Part shown: positions 13,110 to 23,773 of the stretch, one piece after another
Position numbering within the stretch: the stretch's first letter is position 1
How the letters are laid out: each line of letters begins with the position of its first letter
Assembly (NCBI GenBank): GCA_020747015.1
Contig: JAGTJM010000031.1
Span: forward strand, 124,001 to 188,000
Direction of reading: 5' to 3'
DNA from: Pyrenochaeta sp. MPI-SDFR-AT-0127
Taxonomy: Eukaryota; Ascomycota; Dothideomycetes; Pleosporales; Cucurbitariaceae
Length of the DNA: 64,000 bases
The notes under the pieces: model-generated
The model's database searches: none
What the model saw: the letters and a program-made list of their open reading frames with translations, nothing else
What the model was told of the DNA's origin: nothing
Position numbers and translations under genes: made by a program

Positions 13110-14515
13110 TTACTTGATACGGTCCAATCTCGCACGGTTCATAGCGATCTGATCATCCACCTTGTCTGTCTTGCCAATGATACGCTCAATATGCTTGTTC
13201 TGCGTGTCAACCTCATCTCCCATTGCGCGACCGAGTTGATTGAGTCGCTTAGCCGCACCGTGAAGTGCATCTAAACCGTACGTTAGCAATATACCCCTCA
13301 CTGAAGATAGTTCAGCAACATACCAAGATTACCATCAATCTCATTCTCCATCTCATCATCCTCAGAATCCGCCTCAAACTGATACTTCGCACGATCAGCT
13401 AGGCTAGACTTGCTCTTCGCGCCGCCCATGCCCTGCATCGAGCGGTTGACGCCGTCAGTGCGGGCGTTGGTCTCCCAGGCCGCTTTGCGGGTGGCATCGC
13501 GCTGTTCGCGGTCTTTATGATGGTTTTCCATGATCTTCCTGTCCCGGTCCTCGCGGCGGGAAGAGGCGGTGAAGGGATTGGCGACGTGGACGGCGAACAT
13601 GGATTTGTTCAGAGCTGCGAGGAAGTCAGCATGTCCTTTGGACTAATACAACGGTGGACTCACTCTTCAGCTCGCGTGCCTTCTCTTCAGCGATTCTGTT
13701 CTGTGTGCTCGCAAGATCGAGGTTGCGCTCAGTGCTACGGCAGTGTTAGTATCCTAGCTGCAGACACCAGAAGGGGAAATGTACTTGTGAATACGCTCGC
13801 CCTGTGCTCCAAGTCTTGCCAATGTGTCTCGCCCAGTTTCTTCAGCCTGCTGTGCCAATCTCAATGCATTTCTTGTGCTCGACACATCCTGCTGCTTCAT
13901 GAATTTGATCTCGTTCTTTGAAGCACTGATGTCCTCCTCCTCCTGCTCCTCAGCAGTGAGCTCACGATCGCCGTACGCTCCATAACCACCAGGAGCCTGG
14001 CCATACCCACCAGGTGCAGCACCGTATCCACCACTTTGGCTGTTATCCCCATAGGCACCGCTCTGGCCATAGCCGCCTGGCCTCTGCTGCGTTTGCTGGC
14101 GTTGAGCGGCGTTGCCAAAGAGCTCATTGCGGCCTGCATCGGTGCTCATTGTGTCGTTGGACTCGGTCCTTCCGAGACCACCGTAACCTCCGGGGCGTTG
14201 AGCTGGTGCGCCTCCGCCATAGCGGTCATTTCCATATCCAGACTGTCCACCGTAGCTTCCTCCTTGAGCTCCGTAGCCACCAGGTCGTTGTCCATAGTTT
14301 TGGCCGGGGCCAGTCACAGCGGGCGTCTTCTCCTGTCTGTATGAGTCGTTGCTGCCTGAGTATGAAGGAGGCGCTTGGGCATAGGGGTCTTTTGCTGCGG
14401 GAGCTGCGTATGGGTTTTGAGCGGCCGGGCTGCCCTTTTCTTTCTTCCTGCTGCCGAACAGAGCAGAGCGGTTGCTATCCTCTCCCTCGTCCTTCTTCTT
14501 GGTCAAGAAACCCAT
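13110..14515 (-). CDS. sec9: Sec9/SNAP-25-type plasma-membrane t-SNARE
   Basis: Four exons on the minus strand: 14515-13785, 13734-13664, 13614-13324, 13270-13110; 417 aa. Residues 1 to about 170 are disordered and rich in Gly, Tyr and Gln, with repeated GGYG blocks. Two SNARE helices follow: one around the ENxGRDTLARLGAQGERIH-like stretch and its continuation NTERNLDLA, the other at the C-terminus around NLDALHGAAKRLNQLG with the central Gln. Two Q-SNARE motifs in one soluble chain without a membrane anchor is diagnostic of SNAP-25/Sec9. The protein pairs with a syntaxin (Sso) and synaptobrevin (Snc) to fuse secretory vesicles at the plasma membrane, mainly at hyphal tips. All splice sites agree with GT..AG and frame. 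Role is from the family. Confidence 0.95.
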
Positions 14516-15231
14516 GATCGCGTTGTTTGTTGTTGGTTAACCGTCGGTGCAAGGTCGCAGTCGTGAACACAGCTGAGATGTGGGGGCTCGGCTTGTCGAT
14601 TGTGCAGGCGGCTTAAAATCTGCCAAGTCCAAAGTCTAGACAAAGAGCAAAGTGGTACTCGCAGTGCGAAAAAGAGGAAGTTGAACGATATTCCAATTCT
14701 ACGGGGGTGCGGAGGATTGGGTGTGTGTTTGAGGGGTGGAGGTGCGGAGCATTGGGTGTTTCGCACCGCAATGCTGCCCAGAGCTGAATCGCTGACGCTG
14801 CACGGGAGGCTGAGTTCAGGCACGCCACCTTCAGTGTGGCTGAACTGGCCGTCAGTTGCGATAAACTTGGAAATTCGTGCGATAAATGTTTGTACTGAAC
14901 TTATTGTGAACGGCGAGAAACCTTATTACTCTCTTAACAAGAGATGTGACTGAGTAACTTTGCATTTGCACGCCTGTTGTTGGGCGGCATGGGAGTCGTA
15001 GTCCCTGCATATCGCTACGGAATACGCTTGGCACCATATGCGCATAAGTGGAGATCAGCTTCGAGGCCAGACTGCACCATCTGCCGCCTTCAAATCCTGC
15101 GCCATGGTTTGGGTATCCTAATCTCTACCAAGCCAGCCGGTCGAAGCCAATGTCTCTGCCAGAAGCGCTGATAGCATCTCAGCCCAAATATCCTATGTCC
15201 AGCCCATCCCGCCTGATGCTTCTGATTGATG
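14516..15231. other. sec9 promoter and 3' flank of the dehydratase gene, no gene seen
   Basis: About 716 bp. The part near 14516-14600 is the probable sec9 leader. Small overlapping frames on both strands have no recognisable features. Confidence 0.5.
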
Positions 15232-16714
15232 TTATTCCTTCATCGCTTGCGTCGTGCCGTCTTCATCAAATACAGATTCTCCGTCTGATGAGGGTAAATC
15301 GTCGTGCTCCTCCTGCGTCCAAATCTCGTTGCCTGCGACCACAGGGAACGAGGTGAGCACTCTGCTGATGTCCCCCCACCATATTTCACCGAACCTTTGG
15401 TACCAATCCACCGTCACCCTCAGGCCTTCATCAAAGCTCATTTTTGGCTCCCAGCCGAGAGCAGCAAGTTTCGAGCCGTCTGTAGCGTATCGTTGGTCAT
15501 TGAACGGCCGATCTTCCGTGTGTTGTACCCATTGCCTCAGTTCTTCTGGCGTTGCATGTGACAATTTGAACGTATCCAACAACTTATGGCAAATGTCAGT
15601 GTTCGATATCTCGTCTTTTGACGCAATGTTGTAAATCTGGCCAATATCGCCTTTGTGGAAGATGGTGTCTAGTGCATCCACAATGTCTCCTGCATAGAGA
15701 TAGCGTCGCGTTGGTGAGCCGTCGCCATGAAGCAAGAGCTTCTGCTGTCGTTGGAGGAGCATGATGAATTTAGGTATGATTTCTGCATTATCGTTAGTTT
15801 TGCATTGTGCTGATATGTGAGACCCATACTCTCAGGAAATTGATGTGGTCCATAGACATTGTTAGCCCTGACGGTGATGAGAGGCAGCTTGAAACTGCTC
15901 CTATACGCGCTGACCATCATCTCTGCCGCAGCTTTACTCGCTGAGTATGGGTTTGTGGGCGCTAGTATGCTTGTTTCGCTCAGATCTGCTGCTCCGACCG
16001 GGACATCGCCATATACCTCATCGGTCGATATGTGTATAAATCTGTTAACCCCATGCTCCCGAGCCCTTTCCAATAGCACATGCGTTCCGTACACGTTTGT
16101 GTTCGTGAACTCATACGAGTTGCCGAAGCTAAGGTCGACATGCGACTGGGCTGCGAAATGGAAGATGGTATCGATCTTGTGCTTGCGAAGAGCACGCTTC
16201 ACATCTGCAGGTGAGGTAATATCTCCCTGTTCAAAAGTGAAGTTCGGTCGGCCATCGAGTACACGTGTATTGTTGAGGGTTGCGCAGTAATCGAGTTTGT
16301 CGAATGAAACGATGTGGTAGTGGGGGTACTTGAGGACCAGATGGCGAACGAACCAGCATGCTCTGAACATAGGTCAGCTCTTGCAGAACCCTAAGCCATA
16401 GAGTCGCAAATCTTGTGTGCTCCGATACATGGCGAGGTTGTACATACATGAACCCGGCTCCACCTGTAATGAGAATGCCTTTCGCATCTGGTAGTGGCTC
16501 GAACTTGGTGCTGCCGGTGAAGACAGGTGCTTGTCGCCACAGCTCCTCTTTCACATAGGACTTTGGGTTCAGTATTGTAGATCCTCTTCTACCTGTAGTA
16601 TGATCAGTGCCTGTCATGGCTACCTCGTGCAAGATTCCAAGAGAACTCACGCTTCACACCATAAGCACCATTGGGGGCGACATCGTCAGCCTCAGGGCTC
16701 TGCACGGCGGACAT
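15232..16714 (-). CDS. Sugar-nucleotide 4,6-dehydratase (dTDP/UDP-glucose type, extended SDR)
   Basis: Four exons on the minus strand: 16714-16651, 16592-16448, 16362-15830, 15782-15232; 430 aa. After a short N-terminal tail of about 50 residues comes the NAD-binding ILITGGAGF motif, a conserved AAQSHVD block, the HISTDEVYG motif with catalytic Thr/Asp/Glu typical of 4,6-dehydratases, and the NPYSASKAAAE active site with its YxxxK pair. The enzyme should oxidise C4 and remove water across C5-C6 of a nucleotide-glucose, giving the 4-keto-6-deoxy sugar. In other ascomycetes the homologue is the first step to UDP-rhamnose. The partner epimerase/reductase is not in this window. The start ATG gives the only frame that joins through the first intron. 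The last about 50 residues are acidic. Confidence 0.9.
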
Positions 16715-17143
16715 GGTGACCACGACAGCCTGCAAACCAGCGCCGGTGAGTGGTAAGATGAATTGGTGCCGAGAGCATTGTGAAATATATTGACCCAGCT
16801 TAGCATGCGGTGGCTCATGAGGGCGTTGAGCTTGATGCGACACCATGAAGCTAAGATGAAAACGGCATTGCTTCCGCTACCCACATTACATCATCGTCGA
16901 CCCTCGCACCGAGCATCAGCTTTGTATATTTCGAAGTCCGATATGCCGAGGCCGTATCACCAGTCGACTCGGAGATGCGCTCCCCATCTAAGTCCGATGT
17001 CAGCGTCGCTCAATGACCTTATGTATGACCATGCAACCGGCTTCCTCGTCCACAGCCGGATGCCCTTCACATTGTGCTTCTGATATCCACCGGCTAGCAT
17101 ATACAGCGCAACGCAATCCGTGGAGATTATACCTCAGAGTATC
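16715..17143. promoter_or_regulatory. Shared divergent promoter region
   Basis: A 429-bp gap separates the start codons of the dehydratase (-) and the small DUF7709-like gene (+). Both promoters must lie here. I see no clear TATA box or named operator. Open frames crossing it have no domains. Confidence 0.45.
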
Positions 17144-17540
17144 ATGGCTCCACACGACAGCTCAGATGACAAGCTTGCCGCTCTCAACAGCGCGACCATG
17201 GGTACTGTGATGCCCGTTGTCACGCTTCCAGATGGTCAACGAGTCCAGACTGGAACCGTTGGTGCGCTCATCATCAACATTAAGCACTACGACGAGCTCA
17301 TGAGCCGGCCTAATATTGACCACGGGCGGAAGATTGAACTAGAAGAAATGTTGGCAGCGAGTCTTCCAGTCTTGAAGCGAGCTGGTAAGTTGTCATACAC
17401 ACCACCAACAAGGTTGACCTGATTCAAAATGAATAACATCGACTTTAGACATATTCAGTCTGTTCACGCCGGAGGAATGGATGGAGGGGTCGAGCCCTGG
17501 ACGACGATTTGTCGGACATCTTGCTCTTCACTACAACTAG
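17144..17540 (+). CDS. Small conserved protein, DUF7709-like
   Basis: Two exons, 17144-17384 and 17449-17540, intron of 64 nt with GTAAGT donor and TAG acceptor, 110 aa. The frame can be read further upstream only from a GTG, so the first ATG (17144) is taken. Landmarks are a VVTLPDGQRVQTGTVGAL block, a helical middle, and a C-terminal FxLFTPEEWMxGSSPGRRFVG block. As I recall it, this pattern is that of a small family of unknown function shared by bacteria and fungi. No signal peptide or membrane segment is seen, so it is probably cytosolic. The gene is divergent from the sugar-nucleotide dehydratase and may share its promoter; any functional link is a guess. Confidence 0.8.
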
Positions 17541-17671
17541 ACCTGATGGCTTCGCTCTGAGTTTCCTCTTCCTCTGATAGATGTACAGTTCAGCTCCGTT
17601 GGTTCAAGATTATGTATTAACTTATGGCTATTCATGTATCGATTCACTTACCATCGCGATTACCATCTCCC

Positions 17672-19456
17672 TCACGCCCTTATCACCCTCCTCTTCTTTA
17701 CTTTTCGTATCTTCGACCGTGCTTTCTTCATTGCTTTTGATGCGCCATCCATTCGCTTTTGCGCATCTGCTTTGCTCTTCCTCGTTACCCTCATCATGCC
17801 AGAAACCTCCAGACGTTCCCTTCTACTCACCGCTTTGGCGGCAGCCCTGACCCGTTCTCCCGCTTCAACCAGCTGTACTTGTAGACGCTTCATCTCCAAA
17901 TCGTCATAGGCATCGCTGATGAATTGGTTTCCGTCAGCTTTGCGTATCGATCCAATGGCTCCGTAGAGAAACCTATCACTACCTCTCTTAAAGCCACCGC
18001 TGGCAACCAGATCATTATAGCTATACTGCTCAATGATACATTCTCGGGGACCCCACACTTCCTCTCTAACCAATTCTTGTGGCTGCGCTCGCATGATTAC
18101 TATATTATCATGGCCGGGCCGGCCGGCTTTCCTGCCATGGGTAGCGATTGAGTTCCAAGTCGATTCCTGAAACCAGGCATTCATGTACTCAACCGGAAAG
18201 ATGAAATCATGGACTAAGACAGGATGTGTGCTATGACCACCTTGTTCAGTGCTATCAGTCCAACTCCACTGGCACCGCTCGAAGACGCTAGGGGGTTCCT
18301 GGTCATCATATTCGTGGAGCTTACCTGCACCTCCCATACGAGATCCGAACGCCCAGTGTTCCCAACTTTCGCCAAGTTCTGGGCCGCTGTGGAATTTGTT
18401 TTCTTCTTTTGACCACCATGGGTCTTGGTGCTCACAATTCCAACATCTTCGCTGTGTCCACCACCAAAATATGTGCACCAGCTCATGGCATAGTGTGGCG
18501 GCAACAGCCAACTGGAACCGAATCTCCTCGCTCGAAGTCCAGCTCTCGTCTTCAAGTGTCACTCGGATGTGTTTGAGAACATTCCAGTGTAAGCCTACCT
18601 GGAGGTCAGAGAGCTGCTGGTTAGTCGTTCTATAACCCATCCCTGTTTTTTGAGACTCTCCTGACTCTCTGTCATGTTCTCGTAATGCAAAAACTAAATC
18701 TGCCTTTTTCCTGAATTGTCGACTATGCGGATGAGGTATATTCTTACTCTTAAGCAGTTCTCGGAGCTTCGGGACAGTGAGTTGTTCGTAGAACTTGGCA
18801 TCACAAGCACTGCATCGCCCGTTGTGGAACGCATCACAATGCGAGCACTCACCACGTTTGCAGCCCTTCCCTCCTAGATCTTCGCGACGTCGACATTGCC
18901 TGTTCCCTAGGTTAACGAAGCTTTCAGCACCTCTGATGTAGTCGGATTTTGACCACTCCTTATCAATGATAAAGAATGTAAGGTTATCAGCCATGGCTAG
19001 CATTTCTTGCCGGGTCCGTGATAGGGCTTCAGCATCACTGATTGTCGCATTCTTTTCGATGACTTGGATCCTCCACTTATCCCTGAATCTTTCCCCCGGC
19101 CGTTTGTCGTTCACACTTTTTCCAGAACACATATGAGTCCAAAACCCCATATACTCGTCTTCTGTTATAAATCGCGATGCCAATGTTACGGCAGGAAAGA
19201 GACGTTCGTATTCATCGTCTGTAATGTCAGTAAAAGCCTCGCGTCGAAAAATCTTGTGAATTGGATTATTCAAGTCCATAGGTGGTAGCTCGTCGTTTTC
19301 AATACATCCACGTCGTTGCAGCTCGTCGTAAACATCTGTTTGGATCCTGCCTATATAGTCTTCGGTTTTCTTAAATTCGACATACGTATTAGGTTCATTA
19401 AAAGGGAATGCGTGAGACCTCTGATTCGGCCATCTCTTGATAGTTTGGCTTGCCAT
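17672..19456 (-). CDS. SAP-domain protein with an HExxH zinc-metalloprotease-like motif
   Basis: Single exon, 594 aa. Region 1-170 is mixed and has no known domain. A Cys/His-rich patch follows (Cys 188, 199, 204, 207, 215, 218), then a SAP-like helix-turn-helix (about 226-262; LTVPKLRELLKSK...), then LCHELVHIFWWW with HELVH at 324-328, and downstream a GESWEHWAFG segment whose Glu could be a third metal ligand. The C-terminus (about 540-594) is very Lys/Arg-rich, consistent with nuclear or nucleic-acid contact. SAP plus HExxH suggests a DNA-linked protease of the SprT/Spartan-Wss1 kind, but global similarity to those proteins is not evident by eye. Family assignment is inferred; the motifs are seen directly. 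The lack of introns contrasts with most neighbours. Confidence 0.8.
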   Translation of the reverse strand: MASQTIKRWPNQRSHAFPFNEPNTYVEFKKTEDYIGRIQTDVYDELQRRGCIENDELPPMDLNNPIHKIFRREAFTDITDDEYERLFPAVTLASRFITEDEYMGFWTHMCSGKSVNDKRPGERFRDKWRIQVIEKNATISDAEALSRTRQEMLAMADNLTFFIIDKEWSKSDYIRGAESFVNLGNRQCRRREDLGGKGCKRGECSHCDAFHNGRCSACDAKFYEQLTVPKLRELLKSKNIPHPHSRQFRKKADLVFALREHDRESGESQKTGMGYRTTNQQLSDLQVGLHWNVLKHIRVTLEDESWTSSEEIRFQLAVAATLCHELVHIFWWWTQRRCWNCEHQDPWWSKEENKFHSGPELGESWEHWAFGSRMGGAGKLHEYDDQEPPSVFERCQWSWTDSTEQGGHSTHPVLVHDFIFPVEYMNAWFQESTWNSIATHGRKAGRPGHDNIVIMRAQPQELVREEVWGPRECIIEQYSYNDLVASGGFKRGSDRFLYGAIGSIRKADGNQFISDAYDDLEMKRLQVQLVEAGERVRAAAKAVSRRERLEVSGMMRVTRKSKADAQKRMDGASKAMKKARSKIRKVKKRRVIRA

Positions 19457-21532
19457 TTTTAGCGACAGTGAATCGTGAGACTATTCCCAATCAAAAATTG
19501 CTTCTATGATTGTAAATGTGTAATGAAAGATGTGTATAATTCCAATGTCTCTGGCATCGGACGGCGTCCACCTTCTATACGGCCATGTCTATAATGTTGT
19601 TCAAACTCCAGCATCAATATCTTTGTCCTTTCGAACAAAGGCATTCTATGGATGTGTTCACAGTGCCTTGAAGGAAGTATCAACATGGACAATGCTATTG
19701 TCCAGGCTAAATAGAAACAAAGGATTCGTCTTAAGGGAATAACTATGGAATGCCAATGGCAAATTGTACTGCGACGACACTATCTTTAGGCCTTTCATCT
19801 TCTCAATTGACTCATTTTACTATTGCTGAACAAACTTTGTACAATCATTAAGGTCTCAGGCAGTGTTTAGTGTATTGGCTTGGATTACTATCATAATGCT
19901 ACCCGTAGGGATTCGAGAGTAGCAACATAGAATGTTCCTTGAGCATAGCTAATTATAGACATGTACAATACAGGCAAAATGGAGTCAACTTGGCCTTGAA
20001 CAAAATCATTCTGAACGAAAGAATATCTTGACACATTATTATTTTGGTAGCATCCCGGAATATAGCCATATCTGAATCGGTCATTATTTCTTGTGGCAGC
20101 AAAGAGTTGCAGGCGACTTCTCACAGAGCCAAGCAAACACCAGCCGCCCACAAGCCCACACAGCGATTGATATATTCTGAGCTGTTGGAACAGGGTCCGC
20201 GACCTGATGTTTCTGTTCAATGCGGCACGAATGTATGAGGTAAGCCAGCTCGTCAGAAAACACCCATGTTCTATCTGTTGGGACTTATCAATAGTACACC
20301 AGAACGTGGTAGTAGGATGTAATTACCATGAGTATATTTGACCAAGTACATCGCAGACGCGCTTAATATCCGTGATAATGTATTTGACGAAATGGATCGC
20401 TTGTCTGTTTTGACTCGCAAACGCGTTTGGATGAACTGAATCGTTTATTCCACAAACGCTGAAGCCTGGCCATGTCGTTGAATAAGTTGAAGTACGAGTC
20501 GAGTTCTGTCCAATTGTATCATGCTGATCCGAGAGGAGTGTTTATGACATTGTCCAAAGCAGATAATCATCTCGAGAGATGTGTAACTTTACACAAATCC
20601 TCGAAGTTCCCTTATGGCCACCCATATACACCGAAATGCGCAGCATCTGCGAGCTTAAACTTTTGCCGTCGCCTTTCTGGAAACAACTTGCGCTTTATTA
20701 GCGTCGGTTTTTATCGCTACAGTCACTCTACATGCCAGGTCGCTTATGCAGATCGTCCCTCAACTGATCATCATGTATGTCAATAACAGAAGGCTAGTAT
20801 GTAAGCATGGCTTCGAGATCAGGGATCATAAGAGATGGACTCTGGAATTTGTTGATATACTCTTAGCAGGACCCATTGCCGCATGCAACAACAGGCTCCT
20901 GCCTCTTCTCTGCCGTGCATACCAGAAAAGTCAGACTCGAGATATACAGTGACAAAGGGACTGGGCCCAGACATGTAGGCTGTGACGTCGTCGATGAGGG
21001 CTGCGCATACACAGTACATCCTTGCAAAAAGTGTGGGTGTGGCACAGCTTAATCTGCATCTATTCCTAATTGAGGTCTTGATTAATTCAGTGTAACCTAA
21101 ACGTTGCTAACAATTTATGTATACTGATTTCGTCTTCTTGCAAAATTAAGAGTGTGCTGAACACTCTAGCAGGGTGGTGGACTATTATGACCGCATTGGC
21201 GGGCAGAGAGGAAAGGCAGATCTGGCGGCTATGAAAAAGACAATAACCAGGGAGCCTTGCTGGGTGGAATTTTAGGTCCGCGCACATGGGACGCAACCAT
21301 CCTTGTTGTGCTAACAAGAATTTCGGCTGACACCGATGTGGTCACATGAAGGCATGCACTGTGCCTCCTTGGCGGAAGGACGTGAGAGAGAATTTTTGCC
21401 GATGCAAGTGCAAGTCACTACTTTTTATCACGCCCTCAGACGATGATTCATCTGGATTTTGAATCCGGGACTATAAAGACCTTGAATCACGGTCATTCAC
21501 TAATCTCTGAGGCCCAATAGTTCATTACCGAA
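19457..21532. other. AT-rich intergenic region, start of the gene-poor island, no gene seen
   Basis: About 2.1 kb. Frames such as 20472-20786 (+) and 19891-20220 (-) are short and domain-free, with no convincing splice partners. No long terminal or inverted repeats were spotted. A TATAAA at 21472-21477 belongs to the next gene. Confidence 0.5.
21472..21477 (+). promoter_or_regulatory. TATA box of the alpha/beta hydrolase gene
   Basis: TATAAA lies 55 nt before the ATG at 21533, a usual spacing for a fungal core promoter with a short leader. Confidence 0.45.
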
Positions 21533-22369
21533 ATGAGTACTCCAACGTCAGGCCCGCGCAATATTTCCATCGTTATCGTTCAGGGTTCGTTCCAAACCCC
21601 TCTGGTATACAAGAAGCTCTCAGATGGTCTGGAGGCGCGGGGTTTTTCGACTTCCCATCCAGAGTTACCAAGTTGCAACAACACCGAAGATCCCGAATTT
21701 CCTTCTAAGACATTATCCGATGATACAGAGGTTGTAAAGGAAGCTGTGAAGTATCTCGTGGAGGAAAAAAACAAGACAGTTGTGATTGTAATGCATTCAT
21801 ATGGGGGGCTCGTAGGAAGCAACGCAATTGACGAGGAACTTAACATTTCGCATCGGACATCTGCCGGTCTGGCAGGAGGTGTTCTTCATCTTTTCTACAT
21901 CGCAGCATTCGTGCTAGACAGACAACAGTCCGTTTTAGGAGTATTTGGGGAATCACCGAACAACGATGTCAGGGTGAGTCTGCAGAATCAAGACCTTTCT
22001 TTAGTGGTATTCACAATGATATAGGAAGATGGAAGGTTTTATCTCAAGGAAGGCGCATCATTACTTTACAATGACCTCCCAGCAGAAGAAGCAGCCCTAT
22101 GGGGCTCCCGCTTGATTCCACAGTCACACGCCGTGCAAAAGACTGAGATTGAGCGCACGGCATACAAGTACATTCCATCAACATATTTGGTGTGCCAGAA
22201 TGACAAGGCAGCACCACCTCAATATCAAGAGATGTTCGCTGGTGCTGCGGGCTCAAAGGTTATGAAATGCGATGCAAGCCATTCGCCTATGCTCAGCCAG
22301 CCGGAAATGCTAGTGGATAGAATTGTAGAAGCAATTGAAGGGGCAGTCGCAGAGAGTAGAGAGTCTTAG
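21533..22369 (+). CDS. Alpha/beta hydrolase (small esterase/lipase-like)
   Basis: Two exons, 21533-21973 and 22025-22369, intron of 51 nt (GTGAGT...ATATAG), 261 aa. The fold is marked by the beta strand ISIVIVQGSF, the nucleophile elbow in VIVMHSYGGL (Ser 89), and a C-terminal CDASHSP with the probable catalytic His. Length and motifs match the AB-hydrolase_6 group, which includes plant methylesterases and many fungal esterases of unknown substrate. There is no signal peptide, so it is probably intracellular. It stands alone between two gene-poor stretches, with no biosynthetic partner next to it. Substrate cannot be told. Confidence 0.88.
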
Positions 22370-23773
22370 ACGGTTACCAATATATCTAAACATCAAATTT
22401 ATTCCTAGAACTTTTGATCTTGAAGCGTATCTATGGTCTATAACACTTTCTTACTATTTCTTTTGCACAGCAAGAGAAAGCACATCTAGGTAGTTACAAC
22501 GGTTGTTGACTGAATTGAATGGATTTGGATTTATCTATGGACTTACGACACTTCCGAATAGTTCACAACAATCACTAACTTAGCAGCTAAGAATTTGCTT
22601 CTGGCCAACTGTGGTTTCTAACATCTGCCTGAACCATTTTCGGGTAATATAAAGTTAGGCAAAGGGGATTAAAATGCTATAGCGAATGTCGTAACATCTT
22701 TTTATGTACCTATGAAAGGTTTTCCTTATATTAAACCATTCTCTCTAACGCGACACAAAGTTTGTCCTTCTCAACCTTATTACAAATGTTATCTACAACA
22801 TATTTTTACGACATTAATTTCATTGGCACCCTTGTATCACTAAATTAAGAAGCTAAGGTTGGTTCGTCTGAATTAGTATGTCAACGTCCAAGTCCTTTCA
22901 CACGAGGTGAGCGAGAAATGAAATACTAGGTAAAAAGCCATGGGTTTTATGATTCCTTTTTAATCCGGCTTGCTTACAGTCTGGTCCCACGCCTCCTGTT
23001 CTGACCTTCGTCTGATAGCTCATCTCAACAGAGGCAATAGGATGTTGCTGCTAGCCCCTCAAAAGCCTAAAAGTGATCTTGATCCTGAGCAGACTTACTG
23101 ATGACGGTTGCTGGAAACGTTGTGCCCTTATATTTAACTAATACCTTATCGGAACAATATTAACAGTAGTTGAGAGCAGCGAAAATTTTCAGAATAGAAT
23201 GATTGTTTAATGAACTCGACTCGTATGGTGTTTCATCTTACAGAAACTCCGGCCCGATTAGTAATACCATTTGTTGCTGTCGGCAGACACGATAGTCTTA
23301 CCTCCGTTAAATTCGGATCGACGAGAAACTTGACATATACACTTAAACTTCTTGTTAGCTTTATAGAGACAGTGTGAAAGGAGTGTCTGAGCGAAGTAAA
23401 ACGATATCCATGTTTTTTTGTTCGTTTTTAGTGATAGAGGGCTTTATCAAGAGGCTCTTTTGCTGATCTCAGTATGACTCGTTCGAGTCTTGAGTAATGC
23501 TGGCTTATTCTCAATGCACATGCTTGACAGAGCGGCGATTAATCATAATTAGCTAACGAAGTAACTTCATATGTGTTCCAAATACTCTCTCACTCCACAG
23601 AAAACGCAGGCCTCCTTATACTAATCTAGTGTGAAGTTTAAGCCACTTTGCGGTGCCATGTCCATACATGTCTAACTACTAATTAACATGTAGCCTCAAG
23701 CTCTCAACCCTGATTAGTTACAACCATACATCAGGTGACATGATCACTGTTGTCCGCAAACATCCGACTTAGC
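22370..23773. other. AT-rich gap holding repeat copy A
   Basis: About 1.4 kb with frequent stops in all frames and no gene. It contains a diverged copy (about 22855-23146) of a sequence that recurs at about 28203-28489; see the repeat entries. Confidence 0.6.
22855..23146 (+). repeat. Diverged direct repeat, copy A
   Basis: Shares a series of matching blocks, in the same order and orientation, with copy B at 28203-28489. Examples are CTTTCACACGAGG, CCTGTTCTGACCTTC and AAGTGATCTTGAT. Gaps and substitutions are spread along the whole length. Relative to copy B it carries an extra base and a stop where the ORF at 27787-28332 runs, so it reads as the more decayed copy. By eye roughly two thirds of positions match; this was not computed. 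Confidence 0.7.
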
